This document shows, in pieces, positions 35,505-43,588 of a stretch of DNA of 64,000 nt. The stretch is from assembly GCA_002786355.1 (NCBI GenBank), contig PGCO01000006.1:62001-126000 (forward strand), given 5' to 3'. Below the pieces are notes generated by a model. It worked only from the letters and a program-made list of their open reading frames with translations, was not told the DNA's origin and did no database searches. Each line of letters opens with the position of its first letter. The first letter of the stretch is position 1. This DNA comes from Sediminibacterium sp. FEMGT703S (GTDB lineage: Bacteria > Bacteroidota > Bacteroidia > Chitinophagales > Chitinophagaceae). A program made the translations under genes and the position numbers.

Positions 35505-36440
35505 CTACTTATTCCATGGTGCATTTTTAACCAATTCGTACACCATAGAAATACCTGAATATAAGTCTATCCTAGCTTTCCATCCAAATTGATTGATTTT
35601 ACTCACGTCCATTAATTTTCGAGGAGTACCATCTGGTTTGGATAAGTCTAAGACGATTTCTCCAGCATAGCCCGTAACCTGTTGAACCATCTGCGCCAAT
35701 TCTAAAATAGTAACATCTGTACCAGTGCCTATATTCACCAATCCTTTTTCATTGTAATGCTCCATTAAGTACATACAAGCTTCGGCCAAATCGTCTACAT
35801 GCAAAAACTCTCTTTTAGGAGTACCACTACCCCATATAGTAACAGATGGATCGTTATTTGCTTTTGCCGTAATAAACTTACGCAACATAGCTGGCAGCAC
35901 ATGGCTTTTTTCTAAGTCGTAGTTATCGTTAGGGCCATATAAATTGGTGGGCATTGCAGAAATAAAATTGCATCCATATTGGGCACGATAACTGTCGCAT
36001 AATTCTATTCCGGCAATTTTTGCAATGGCATAAGGTTGATTGGTTTCTTCTAAATAACCACTAAGCAAATACTCTTCTTTTAATGGTTGCGGGGCCATTT
36101 TAGGATAAATACAAGAAGAACCCAAAAACAATAATTTTTTTACCCCATTTACATAACTCTGATGAATGATATTACTTTCCATCATTAAATTATCATAAAT
36201 GAATTCTGCGCGATATGTATTATTGGCTACAATTCCACCCACTTTGGCAGCTGCTAAAAAAACATAATCAGGCTTCTGGTCAGTAAAAAAATCAGCCACT
36301 GCTTGCTGATTGCGCAAGTCTAGTTCTGCAGAAGTTCTAGTAATAATATTAGTGAATCCTCTTGCTTGTAATTGTCTAACAATAGCACTTCCCACCATTC
36401 CACGATGGCCAGCTACATAAATTGTTTCATTTTTATTCAT
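35505..36440 (-). CDS. fcl: GDP-L-fucose synthase
   Basis: Fcl (WcaG) epimerises and reduces GDP-4-keto-6-deoxymannose to GDP-L-fucose. The 311-residue protein has [55 protein letters not shown] (YxxxK) and [10 protein letters not shown]. The frame is open upstream, but the ATG at 36440 gives the normal start and overlaps the gmd stop by 8 bp, as expected for an operon with its partner enzyme. Confidence 0.96.
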   Translation of the reverse strand: MNKNETIYVAGHRGMVGSAIVRQLQARGFTNIITRTSAELDLRNQQAVADFFTDQKPDYVFLAAAKVGGIVANNTYRAEFIYDNLMMESNIIHQSYVNGVKKLLFLGSSCIYPKMAPQPLKEEYLLSGYLEETNQPYAIAKIAGIELCDSYRAQYGCNFISAMPTNLYGPNDNYDLEKSHVLPAMLRKFITAKANNDPSVTIWGSGTPKREFLHVDDLAEACMYLMEHYNEKGLVNIGTGTDVTILELAQMVQQVTGYAGEIVLDLSKPDGTPRKLMDVSKINQFGWKARIDLYSGISMVYELVKNAPWNK

Positions 36441-37548
36441 GCTCTTTCTCAATAGTGAACCCATTGTTCTGCAACAACTGTTCTTTTTTAAATACAATAA
36501 TATCTGCTGCCACCATTTCTTTCACCATTTCGGCTAAAGTATATGTTGGTACCCAATTTAATTTAGTTTTTGCCTTCGTTGCGTCTCCAATTAATAAGTC
36601 TACTTCGGTAGGTCTATAATAACGTGGGTCTACTTTAACCACTGCTTGGCCCAATTTCATTCCTTGGGTTTGCGAATTATTAATTTTACTAATTACGCCC
36701 ACTTCGTTCACCCCTTCTCCAGAAAAACTCAATTCAACCCCTACTTCTGCAAAAGCCATTTTTACAAAATCGCGAATGTAAGTAGTGATGCCAGTAGCCA
36801 GCACAAAATCTTCAGGAGTTTCTTGTTGTAGCATGCGCCACATACCTTCTACATAATCTTTTGCATGACCCCAATCCCTTTGTGCATCTAGGTTTCCTAA
36901 ATAAAGGGTTTCTTGTAATCCCATCGAAATCCTGGCCACAGCCCTAGTGATTTTTCTGGTTACAAAAGTTTCTCCGCGCAATGGACTTTCGTGGTTAAAT
37001 AAAATACCATTACATGCATACATTCCATAAGCTTCTCGGTAATTTACCGTAATCCAATAGGCGTATAATTTAGCCACTGCATAAGGGCTTCTTGGATAAA
37101 AAGGCGTGGTTTCACTTTGTGGAACCGCTTGCACTAAACCATATAATTCGGATGTAGATGCCTGATAAAATTTGGTCTTTTTAGTTAAGCTCAATAATCT
37201 AATTGCTTCTAAAATTCTGAGTGCACCTACTCCATCCGCATTTGCGGTATATTCTGGGGTTTCAAAGCTTACATGTACATGGCTCATTGCAGCTAAATTG
37301 TAAATTTCATCTGGCTGCACTTCCTGTATGATTCTAATTAAATTAGTGCTATCGGTAAGGTCTCCATAATGCAATACCAAATGACGATCTGGTATATGTG
37401 GATCTTCGTAAAAATGATCAATTCTTTGTGTATTAAACAAAGAACTTCTTCGTTTGATTCCATGCACTTCATAGCCTTTCTTTAGCAGTAACTCTGCTAG
37501 ATATGCACCGTCTTGTCCGGTTATTCCTGTGATTAATGCTTTTTTCAT
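36433..37548 (-). CDS. gmd: GDP-mannose 4,6-dehydratase
   Basis: Gmd dehydrates GDP-mannose to GDP-4-keto-6-deoxymannose, precursor of GDP-fucose and related sugars. The 371-residue product starts [21 protein letters not shown] and has [45 protein letters not shown] (YxxxK), and [20 protein letters not shown]. The start is the ATG at 37548, preferred over a TTG six codons upstream. Confidence 0.97.
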   Translation of the reverse strand: MKKALITGITGQDGAYLAELLLKKGYEVHGIKRRSSLFNTQRIDHFYEDPHIPDRHLVLHYGDLTDSTNLIRIIQEVQPDEIYNLAAMSHVHVSFETPEYTANADGVGALRILEAIRLLSLTKKTKFYQASTSELYGLVQAVPQSETTPFYPRSPYAVAKLYAYWITVNYREAYGMYACNGILFNHESPLRGETFVTRKITRAVARISMGLQETLYLGNLDAQRDWGHAKDYVEGMWRMLQQETPEDFVLATGITTYIRDFVKMAFAEVGVELSFSGEGVNEVGVISKINNSQTQGMKLGQAVVKVDPRYYRPTEVDLLIGDATKAKTKLNWVPTYTLAEMVKEMVAADIIVFKKEQLLQNNGFTIEKEHE

Positions 37549-37644
37549 GACACTGTATTGATGCAAATATGCAACCTTAAATGCATATCTATATAAATTG
37601 GCTTACTAAAGCATTTGAATTAACTTAGCTTCAACTGCTTAAAT

Positions 37645-38796
37645 ATGGGTAACAGATACTATTCATTAGACGTTTTTAGAGGGGCTACCGTAGCACTCAT
37701 GATTCTAGTAAATAACCCAGGTAGCTGGAGTCATATTTTTGGCCCATTGCAACATGCTCCTTGGCATGGAGTAACCCCTACCGACTTGGTATTCCCGTTC
37801 TTCTTATTTGCAGTTGGTAATGCCATGGCTTTTGTGATGCCCCGCTTTGAAGCTGCTGGTGCCAGTAAATTTTGGAAAAAAGTTATCAAACGTACCTTAC
37901 TCATTTTTGGAATTGGGGTCCTATTGCATTGGAGTCCGTTTGTTAAATGGGATGGGGCGGAATTAGTAGGAAAATCTTGGGAAAACGTCCGAATTTTAGG
38001 TGTGCTGCAAAGAATTGCACTTTGTTATTTCTTTGCTTCGGTGATTGTTTTTTATGGCAAAACAAAGGGTGCTTACATCATTGGAATGTCTATCTTATTG
38101 TTGTATTGGTTTGCCTGTTATGCTTTGGGCGCCGATGGAGACCCTTATAGCTTGCAGGGCTGGTTTGGCAATCCCATTGATATAAATATTTTAGGAGTTA
38201 ATCATATTTACAAAGGGGAAGGGGTTCCGTTTGATCCAGAAGGCTTTATGAGTACTGCCGCCGCCATTGTGCAAGTGATTTTTGGGTTTTTAGTAGGACA
38301 ATACATACAATTAAAAGGAAAGAATACAGATATGCTCAGCGGCTTATTCGTTGCAGGAATTGTATTAACTGCTACTGGTTATTGCTGGGACTTAGTATTC
38401 CCCATCAACAAAAAAATATGGACTAGTAGTTATACTATTTACACTACAGGATTGGCCATTTTAACCATTGGAGTAATGATATACGCCATTGAATTTAAAG
38501 GCGCTAAAGGTGCTTGGAGTAGGTTCTTTGACGTGTTTGGGAAAAACCCCTTATTTATTTTTGTGTTGAGTGGATTTCTACCAAGACTAGCCAGTTTACT
38601 GCGTTGGGTTGAATCTACAGATGCAGATGGAACCAAGCACTACACTTCATTCTTATCATGGTTTTATACTAATTTATGTAAACCCATAGCAGATGATCCT
38701 AGAGTGGGCTCATTAGTTTATGCTTTATCCATGATTGCTTTTTATTGGCTAATTGTTTATGTATTAGACAAGAAAAAAATCTATATCAAGGTTTAA
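37645..38796 (+). CDS. Membrane acyltransferase of the DUF5009/heparan-glucosaminide N-acetyltransferase type
   Basis: A 383-residue membrane protein with about ten helices. The start YYSLDVFRGATVALMILVNNPG, followed by WHGVTPTDLVFPFFLFAVGNAM, is the signature of the family related to human HGSNAT and to YeiB. Other marks are LLHWSPFV, RILGVLQRIALCYFFAS and DPEGFMSTAAAIVQVIFG. These proteins are thought to carry acyl groups across membranes to sugars. It is divergent from gmd, and a role in decorating cell-surface glycans is possible but unproven. Confidence 0.88.
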   Translation: MGNRYYSLDVFRGATVALMILVNNPGSWSHIFGPLQHAPWHGVTPTDLVFPFFLFAVGNAMAFVMPRFEAAGASKFWKKVIKRTLLIFGIGVLLHWSPFVKWDGAELVGKSWENVRILGVLQRIALCYFFASVIVFYGKTKGAYIIGMSILLLYWFACYALGADGDPYSLQGWFGNPIDINILGVNHIYKGEGVPFDPEGFMSTAAAIVQVIFGFLVGQYIQLKGKNTDMLSGLFVAGIVLTATGYCWDLVFPINKKIWTSSYTIYTTGLAILTIGVMIYAIEFKGAKGAWSRFFDVFGKNPLFIFVLSGFLPRLASLLRWVESTDADGTKHYTSFLSWFYTNLCKPIADDPRVGSLVYALSMIAFYWLIVYVLDKKKIYIKV

Positions 38797-38818
38797 TCCT
38801 CGGCTTAAGCAATCTATT

Positions 38819-39277
38819 TTATCGAATTTTTCTAGCCGGGTTTCCTGCATAAACGCCAGGTTCAGTGATATCTTTGGTTACCACAGCCCCAGCACCAATC
38901 ACTACCTGATCGCAAATTTGAACAGGCAGAATCGTTGCATTGCTACCAATAGAAACATCATTACCAATACGTGTTGGCTGCCATTTATTTTGGTCACCGG
39001 AGGGTTTGCCTTCAGAAAATAAATCATTAATAAACATTACCCCGTGCCCAATAAAACAGTCGTTACCAATTCTTACTAAACTGCAAATAAAACTATGCGA
39101 TTGTATTTTGCATCGCTCTCCAATAATTACGTCTTTCTGAATTTCGGTAAAAGGACCAACAAATGAATCCTGACCTATATAGCATCCATAAATATTTACA
39201 GGTCCAACAACCCTTACATTTTTTCCAAAATGGACATCTCTTACAGAAGATTCAATCAAGTTAAAAGTTGGCAACAT
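38819..39277 (-). CDS. Hexapeptide-repeat N-acetyltransferase (WlbB/WbpD-like)
   Basis: A 152-residue left-handed beta-helix acyltransferase built of hexapeptide repeats (VRVVGPVNIYG, DVIIGERCKIQS, VRIGNDCFIGHG, TRIGNDVSIGSNATILP, VVIGAGAVVTKDI, ending YAGNPARKIR). It resembles acetyltransferases acting on 3-amino sugars (WbpD/WlbB type). The next gene upstream encodes a WlbA-like dehydrogenase, which supports this. ATG at 39277 was preferred to a TTG seven codons upstream. Confidence 0.82.
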   Translation of the reverse strand: MLPTFNLIESSVRDVHFGKNVRVVGPVNIYGCYIGQDSFVGPFTEIQKDVIIGERCKIQSHSFICSLVRIGNDCFIGHGVMFINDLFSEGKPSGDQNKWQPTRIGNDVSIGSNATILPVQICDQVVIGAGAVVTKDITEPGVYAGNPARKIR

Positions 39278-39308
39278 AGATCTGTATTTTGTATACAATT
39301 TAATTCAA

Positions 39309-40337
39309 TTATCGTGCCTGATAAATGAGATTTATTAGGCTGATTGTGTTCCTTGCTTCTTCCACTGTTGTATAATAAGGCGCTTGGTTCACTAATGCAT
39401 TTTTTAAACTATCATACACTTGATAATGATTGCGCATACTGCCTTTGTAATGGCCATAGTCGTTTGGTGAATATTGCTCTTTATTCATTGCATCTAATTG
39501 TATTTGCAATTCAGCTGCAAGCGAAGCATCGTCAACATCAAATTCTAAAGTGTTTAAATATGCTCCTCCTGCTTTAATTGTACCCTTCGAAGAAAAAATG
39601 GCAAGCGATCCCTCTTTATTTGCAATGGGCTCATTAACGGAGTAGTTCATGTACGCAGTTAAACCAGATAGAAATTTTATTTCAATTTTTCCTTCGTCTT
39701 CAAATTCAATCAAGCCTTGATGATGGGAGTTTTTAAATTCGGCCTGCACGGTATTCACGGGTCCGAACAACCAATAAAGCAGGTCTATAAAATGGCTAAA
39801 TTGGGTAAACAAAGTACCCCCATCTAATTCCATTGTACCATGCCAACTATTGGTATAATAAGCTGCAGGTCTATGCCAAAAACAATCTACAACAACATAC
39901 TTTAAAGAACCCAAAGCTTGCTGTTGCAACAGCTGATGAATCAATTTTACTGGTGGATTAAATCGATTCTGCATAACCGAAAAAATCTGTTTCCCAGTTT
40001 GTTCGGCTACTGTTTTCATCTTGTCAATATCAGTAGTTAAAAGTGCAATTGGTTTCTCTACTAAAACATGATAACCTGCTTGCATAGCATCGATAGCTTG
40101 TGTAGCATGTAATCCATTTGGCGTAGCAATTACAACCACGTCTAATTGTTGAACAGTAGCATATAATGCAGAGGCAGTCTCAAAGAAAGGAACACCAAAT
40201 TGATCTCCCAATTTTTTAGCTTTAGCCAGATCAATATCTACTACTGCCACTAATTTACCTACACGTGTAATTTGTGTTGCATGTTCTGTAGCAATATTGC
40301 CACATCCAATGAGCGCAAAATGTAGGATTGTATTCAT
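39309..40337 (-). CDS. Gfo/Idh/MocA-family oxidoreductase (WlbA/BplA-like)
   Basis: A 342-residue NAD(P)-dependent sugar dehydrogenase. It has an N-terminal Rossmann domain (FALIGCGNIATEHATQI), IATPNGLHATQAI, the family motif VLVEKPIAL, and FSVMQNRFNPPVK. The substrate-domain segment with the catalytic-type histidine is LFTQFSHFIDLLYWLFG. It resembles UDP-N-acetylglucosaminuronate 3-dehydrogenases more than other branches. The stop overlaps neighbours tightly: its ATG shares one base with the stop of the upstream nucleotidyltransferase gene. Confidence 0.83.
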   Translation of the reverse strand: MNTILHFALIGCGNIATEHATQITRVGKLVAVVDIDLAKAKKLGDQFGVPFFETASALYATVQQLDVVVIATPNGLHATQAIDAMQAGYHVLVEKPIALLTTDIDKMKTVAEQTGKQIFSVMQNRFNPPVKLIHQLLQQQALGSLKYVVVDCFWHRPAAYYTNSWHGTMELDGGTLFTQFSHFIDLLYWLFGPVNTVQAEFKNSHHQGLIEFEDEGKIEIKFLSGLTAYMNYSVNEPIANKEGSLAIFSSKGTIKAGGAYLNTLEFDVDDASLAAELQIQLDAMNKEQYSPNDYGHYKGSMRNHYQVYDSLKNALVNQAPYYTTVEEARNTISLINLIYQAR

Positions 40338-41056
40338 TAAAAAAATAGGCTAGCTGCTTTAATTAAACTTTCGGGCTTTCCTACATCTAATAACAATGCA
40401 CCCGTGTGATCAAAGCAATAAATATTTTCTGTGGCACACAAGTCTAAGTATACATCTACCATCGAAAATTTTCCTTCTTGTTTAATTTTTGCGAATAGCG
40501 CTTGTTGCACAATATGTATCCCACTAAACGCTCTACTGTGTAGCCCTTTGGTATCAAGTCCTGCAGGCTTTACTTCTCCTGTTCCTTCGTGCTTCCACCC
40601 TTTTAATTTACTATCATCTCCAAATAAAAAATACCTAGAAGTGGTTCTTTGAGATACAGCCAAAGTAGCCAATGCATTTGTTTCCTTATGCTGCTGTATC
40701 ATTTGGTCTAGTTGCATATTGGTTAAAATATCTGCATTCATGATAACCATATGTTCTTCCTCTTTAAAAAAATGCGCTGCTTTTTTTAATCCTCCGCCAG
40801 TTTCTAATACTTCATCCGTTTCATCAGAAATAGTAACCGTTGATCCCCATCCATTATTGGTTTCAATAGCTTCAATAATTTGATTGGCAAAATGATGTAC
40901 GTTCACTACTACTTCTTTGATTCCGTATTGTTGCAAATACAATATATTTCGCTCTAACAAAGACTTCCCATTAACTATGGCCAATGCCTTAGGATGACTG
41001 TCTGTCCAAGGTTTCAACCTGCTACCTAATCCTGCTGCAAAAATCATTGCTTTCAT
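40337..41056 (-). CDS. MurU-like sugar-1-phosphate nucleotidyltransferase
   Basis: A 239-residue nucleotidyltransferase with the signature MIFAAGLGSRLKPWT followed by HPKALAIVNGKSLLE. VNVHHFANQIIEAI and MNADILTNM also match MurU (N-acetylmuramate-1-P uridylyltransferase) and related HddC proteins. The adjacent gene encodes an AmgK-like kinase fused to a RapZ domain; amgK-murU is the known pair of the Pseudomonas cell-wall recycling route. The substrate is inferred from context. Confidence 0.85.
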   Translation of the reverse strand: MKAMIFAAGLGSRLKPWTDSHPKALAIVNGKSLLERNILYLQQYGIKEVVVNVHHFANQIIEAIETNNGWGSTVTISDETDEVLETGGGLKKAAHFFKEEEHMVIMNADILTNMQLDQMIQQHKETNALATLAVSQRTTSRYFLFGDDSKLKGWKHEGTGEVKPAGLDTKGLHSRAFSGIHIVQQALFAKIKQEGKFSMVDVYLDLCATENIYCFDHTGALLLDVGKPESLIKAASLFF

Positions 41057-41064
41057 AAGATGCT

Positions 41065-42504
41065 TTATTTAACCCAGTTTGCGCTATTTGTATGTGTTAG
41101 ATTTACTTTTAGTTTGTATTTATTTCTTAAGTGTCTAGCGGTTTGCTCTGCTGCATAAACGCTTCTGTGTTGTCCACCGGTACAACCAAAATTAATCATC
41201 AAATTAGCAAAGCCTCTACTCAAATATTCTTCAACAGTAATGTCTATCAAATCCCAAACACTGTTCAAATACTTATCCATTTTAGTTCGCTGTTCTAAAA
41301 AATCTTGCACGGGTTTATCTTTACCAGTTAATTTTTTATACTCATCAAATCTTCCTGGATTTAAAATACCGCGCATATCAAACATAAATCCTCCACCGTT
41401 TTCTGTGTCGTCTACGGGAATGCCTCGCTTATAACTAAAACTATTTACTTCAATGGTTAATGGGGTGTTTTCGTTTGCCTGTGGAGCAACAAACTTGTTG
41501 ATCATATTTTGATCTACCACTAATTTCAATACTCTATCAAATTCAGGTGTAACAATCCCTACTCGCTTATGCTCAATAAAAAATTTAAGATTCTGCAAAG
41601 CCAATGGTATGCTCGCTAAAAAATGCGCTTTCCGCTCAAATAAGCCCCTAAATCCATAAGCACCCAATACTTGCAACAAACGAATCAACACATATCCATT
41701 GTATTGACTTACAAACGTAATTCGGTCTACGGGCTCATCTAATAATGGATCTACCTGATCCATATAATATTCCAACAAATTATCTTTCCATTCTTCACTC
41801 AATTCTGCTTTTGCCTGCCACAATAAAGAAGCTACATCGTATTGCAATGCACCTTGCATTCCACCTTGGTAATCTATAAAATGGACTTCATCATTTTGCA
41901 CGATAATATTCCTACTCTGGAAATCGCGGAACATAAAAAACTTATTCTGCGTTCTGGTTAAATAAGTACTGAGCGCATCAAAATCGTCTAGCATTACCTG
42001 CTTATCGTAAGGCAACTGTAGGGTATCTAAAAAATAATATTTAAAATACAGCAGGTCGCTCATGATGGCCTGCTTGCCAAATTCTTTTGCGGTTAAACAC
42101 CAACTATAATCTAAGCCTTTATGACCCAACACTTGCACTTTGGCTAATTGCGCCAAACTTTGTTGAAACAATTGATAAGCATATTCCCCATGTCCGTGGG
42201 CCTCTAATTTATTCAGCAAAGAATCGGTTCCCAAGTCTTCTTGCAAATAAATGGTATTGGTTTCATTCACGCCTAAAATGGCTGGAACGGGTAAATTAGC
42301 CTGTTTAAAATGCTTACTGAAGTATACAAATGTGGCAGTCTCTTTTGTATTAATATTATAAGTGGCTATACATGTTTGCTCACCTGTATATAACCTAAAA
42401 TAAATTCGGTCGCTTCCACTCTGCGGTAGCTTTTCTATTCGGTCGGGAGTTAGGTTTAATACTTGCCGACAAAGTGCTTCAATTGCTGCTATAACTGATT
42501 CCAT
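41065..42504 (-). CDS. AmgK-like sugar kinase fused to RapZ C-terminal domain
   Basis: A 479-residue two-domain protein. Residues ~1-330 form an aminoglycoside-phosphotransferase fold related to the anomeric sugar kinase AmgK (SGSDRIYFRLY, YLQEDLGTDSLL, catalytic loop FMFRDFQSRNIIV, metal site VHFIDYQGGMQGALQYDVASLLW). Residues ~350-479 match the RapZ C-terminal domain (VNSFSYKRGIPVD, FDMRGILNPGRF, FANLMINFGCTGGQHRSVYAAEQ), which in E. coli binds glucosamine 6-phosphate. The RapZ N-terminal P-loop domain is absent. The start is the ATG at 42504. With the MurU-like gene 8 bp downstream, a combined amino-sugar recycling and sensing role is likely. Confidence 0.88.
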   Translation of the reverse strand: MESVIAAIEALCRQVLNLTPDRIEKLPQSGSDRIYFRLYTGEQTCIATYNINTKETATFVYFSKHFKQANLPVPAILGVNETNTIYLQEDLGTDSLLNKLEAHGHGEYAYQLFQQSLAQLAKVQVLGHKGLDYSWCLTAKEFGKQAIMSDLLYFKYYFLDTLQLPYDKQVMLDDFDALSTYLTRTQNKFFMFRDFQSRNIIVQNDEVHFIDYQGGMQGALQYDVASLLWQAKAELSEEWKDNLLEYYMDQVDPLLDEPVDRITFVSQYNGYVLIRLLQVLGAYGFRGLFERKAHFLASIPLALQNLKFFIEHKRVGIVTPEFDRVLKLVVDQNMINKFVAPQANENTPLTIEVNSFSYKRGIPVDDTENGGGFMFDMRGILNPGRFDEYKKLTGKDKPVQDFLEQRTKMDKYLNSVWDLIDITVEEYLSRGFANLMINFGCTGGQHRSVYAAEQTARHLRNKYKLKVNLTHTNSANWVK

Positions 42505-42560
42505 TAAACGTTGCTAGTTTCAACGAAAATAAAGCTAAGTATTCAAAGCACGGGCATCAA

Positions 42561-43049
42561 TCAGGGTTTTAGAGCAAATACATTTACTTGACGATAATCA
42601 TCCTGTTCATAACGCTTGCGCATTAATACCAATTCTTTAATGGTAAATAAAGCTGCAAAACAAGGCTGATTACTGCGTAAATAAGGTCTTACATGAAAAT
42701 AAATTTCCTTGCATTGGTAACTGCTGATGTATTGACTCACTACGTTTAATTGAGCAGACAGTTGCTGAAAAGGGGTAGTATCTGCAATGCGCACCTGCAA
42801 TTGGCCAGTGGCATCATCTATTTGTTGGGCTATTTGAATAGTGAATTGTTCTTTATTACTGATGATTCGATGCATCCAACGGATAATGGTTTCTTCCATT
42901 TGTTCGGTGGCTTCAAATACCGCTATTTCAATCGGTAGCCGATTCTGTTGATCCTCTGCAAAATGAGGATACGCCATTAGCAAATATTGCTCCCTTTCGC
43001 TAGTAATATAGGGCTGTTGAGCGTTGTTCAAAACATATCCTGCCTGCAT
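42561..43049 (-). CDS. Degenerate 2'-5' RNA ligase-like (2H) protein
   Basis: A 162-residue protein with segments resembling the Bacteroidota 2'-5' RNA ligase family: YLLMAYPHF near the start, the helix MEETIIRWMHRI, FTIQIAQQ, TPFQQLSAQLNVV, and the end FTIKELVLMRKR. Both HxT catalytic motifs expected for 2H phosphoesterases appear replaced (LPIEIAVF and IYFHVRPYL stand in their places), so activity is doubtful. It is transcribed divergently from umuDC across a shared operator-like region, which suggests a link with the DNA-damage response. Assignment to the family is by eye and moderate. Confidence 0.65.
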   Translation of the reverse strand: MQAGYVLNNAQQPYITSEREQYLLMAYPHFAEDQQNRLPIEIAVFEATEQMEETIIRWMHRIISNKEQFTIQIAQQIDDATGQLQVRIADTTPFQQLSAQLNVVSQYISSYQCKEIYFHVRPYLRSNQPCFAALFTIKELVLMRKRYEQDDYRQVNVFALKP

Positions 43050-43074
43050 AAACAAAAATTTAATTGATAACTAT

Positions 43075-43105
43075 TTTAGTATAAATTTACTAAATTATTT
43101 AGTAA
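43075..43105. promoter_or_regulatory. Operator-like array of TTTAGTA half-sites between umuD and the 2H-like gene
   Basis: TTTAGTA at 43075-43081, its reverse complement TACTAAA at 43088-43094, and TTTAGTA again at 43098-43104. The last two form an inverted repeat with 9-bp arms and a one-base centre (43087-43105). It lies in the 71-bp gap between the divergent start codons and probably binds a LexA-like or CI-like repressor controlling both genes. Confidence 0.6.
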
Positions 43106-43120
43106 TTAAAAATTTATTTT

Positions 43121-43555
43121 ATGGATGGGGAAATCGGGTACGGGGCCGCCTACAAAGGCTCTAAGCAATACACGCAATGGGAAGTACCCACTGCCAACGC
43201 CACTGGATTTGGGGCTGCTGCCGACGACTATATGGAGCGAGGCATCGACTTAAACGAACAGTTGGTACACAATAAGCCGGCTACTTTTTTCTTTAGGATG
43301 AACAGCGATGCCATGACGGGTGCTGGTATTTTTAGCGGAGATACCCTGGTAGTAGACCGAAGCATTAAACCCGTAAGTGGTAAAATCATCATCGCCATTT
43401 TAGACGGAGAATTATTGGTAAGAAGGTTGCATAAAAATTTTAATCAACTAACGCTGGTAGCCGAGAACAAAAAGTTTTCGGATATCCAACTAAGCGGTTT
43501 TGATGAACGTGCACAAGTGTGGGGAGTGGTTACTTATTCAATCCATGCAGTATAA
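43121..43555 (+). CDS. umuD: UmuD-like protein with replaced catalytic dyad
   Basis: A 144-residue S24/LexA-fold protein that aligns without gaps to E. coli UmuD at a constant offset of four (GFGAAADDYMERGIDLNEQL; FSGDTLVVDRSI; ILDGELLVRRL). UmuD normally self-cleaves after a Cys and then activates DNA polymerase V. Here the cleavage-site Cys24 equivalent is Thr28 (followed by Gly29). The catalytic Ser60 equivalent is Ala64 (SDAM instead of GDSM), and the Lys97 equivalent is Arg101. The protein should therefore be unable to cleave itself. umuC follows 33 bp downstream and is intact. Confidence 0.9.
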   Translation: MDGEIGYGAAYKGSKQYTQWEVPTANATGFGAAADDYMERGIDLNEQLVHNKPATFFFRMNSDAMTGAGIFSGDTLVVDRSIKPVSGKIIIAILDGELLVRRLHKNFNQLTLVAENKKFSDIQLSGFDERAQVWGVVTYSIHAV

Positions 43556-43588
43556 TTATTTAAGAACGTCATCATTACTCAAACAAAT

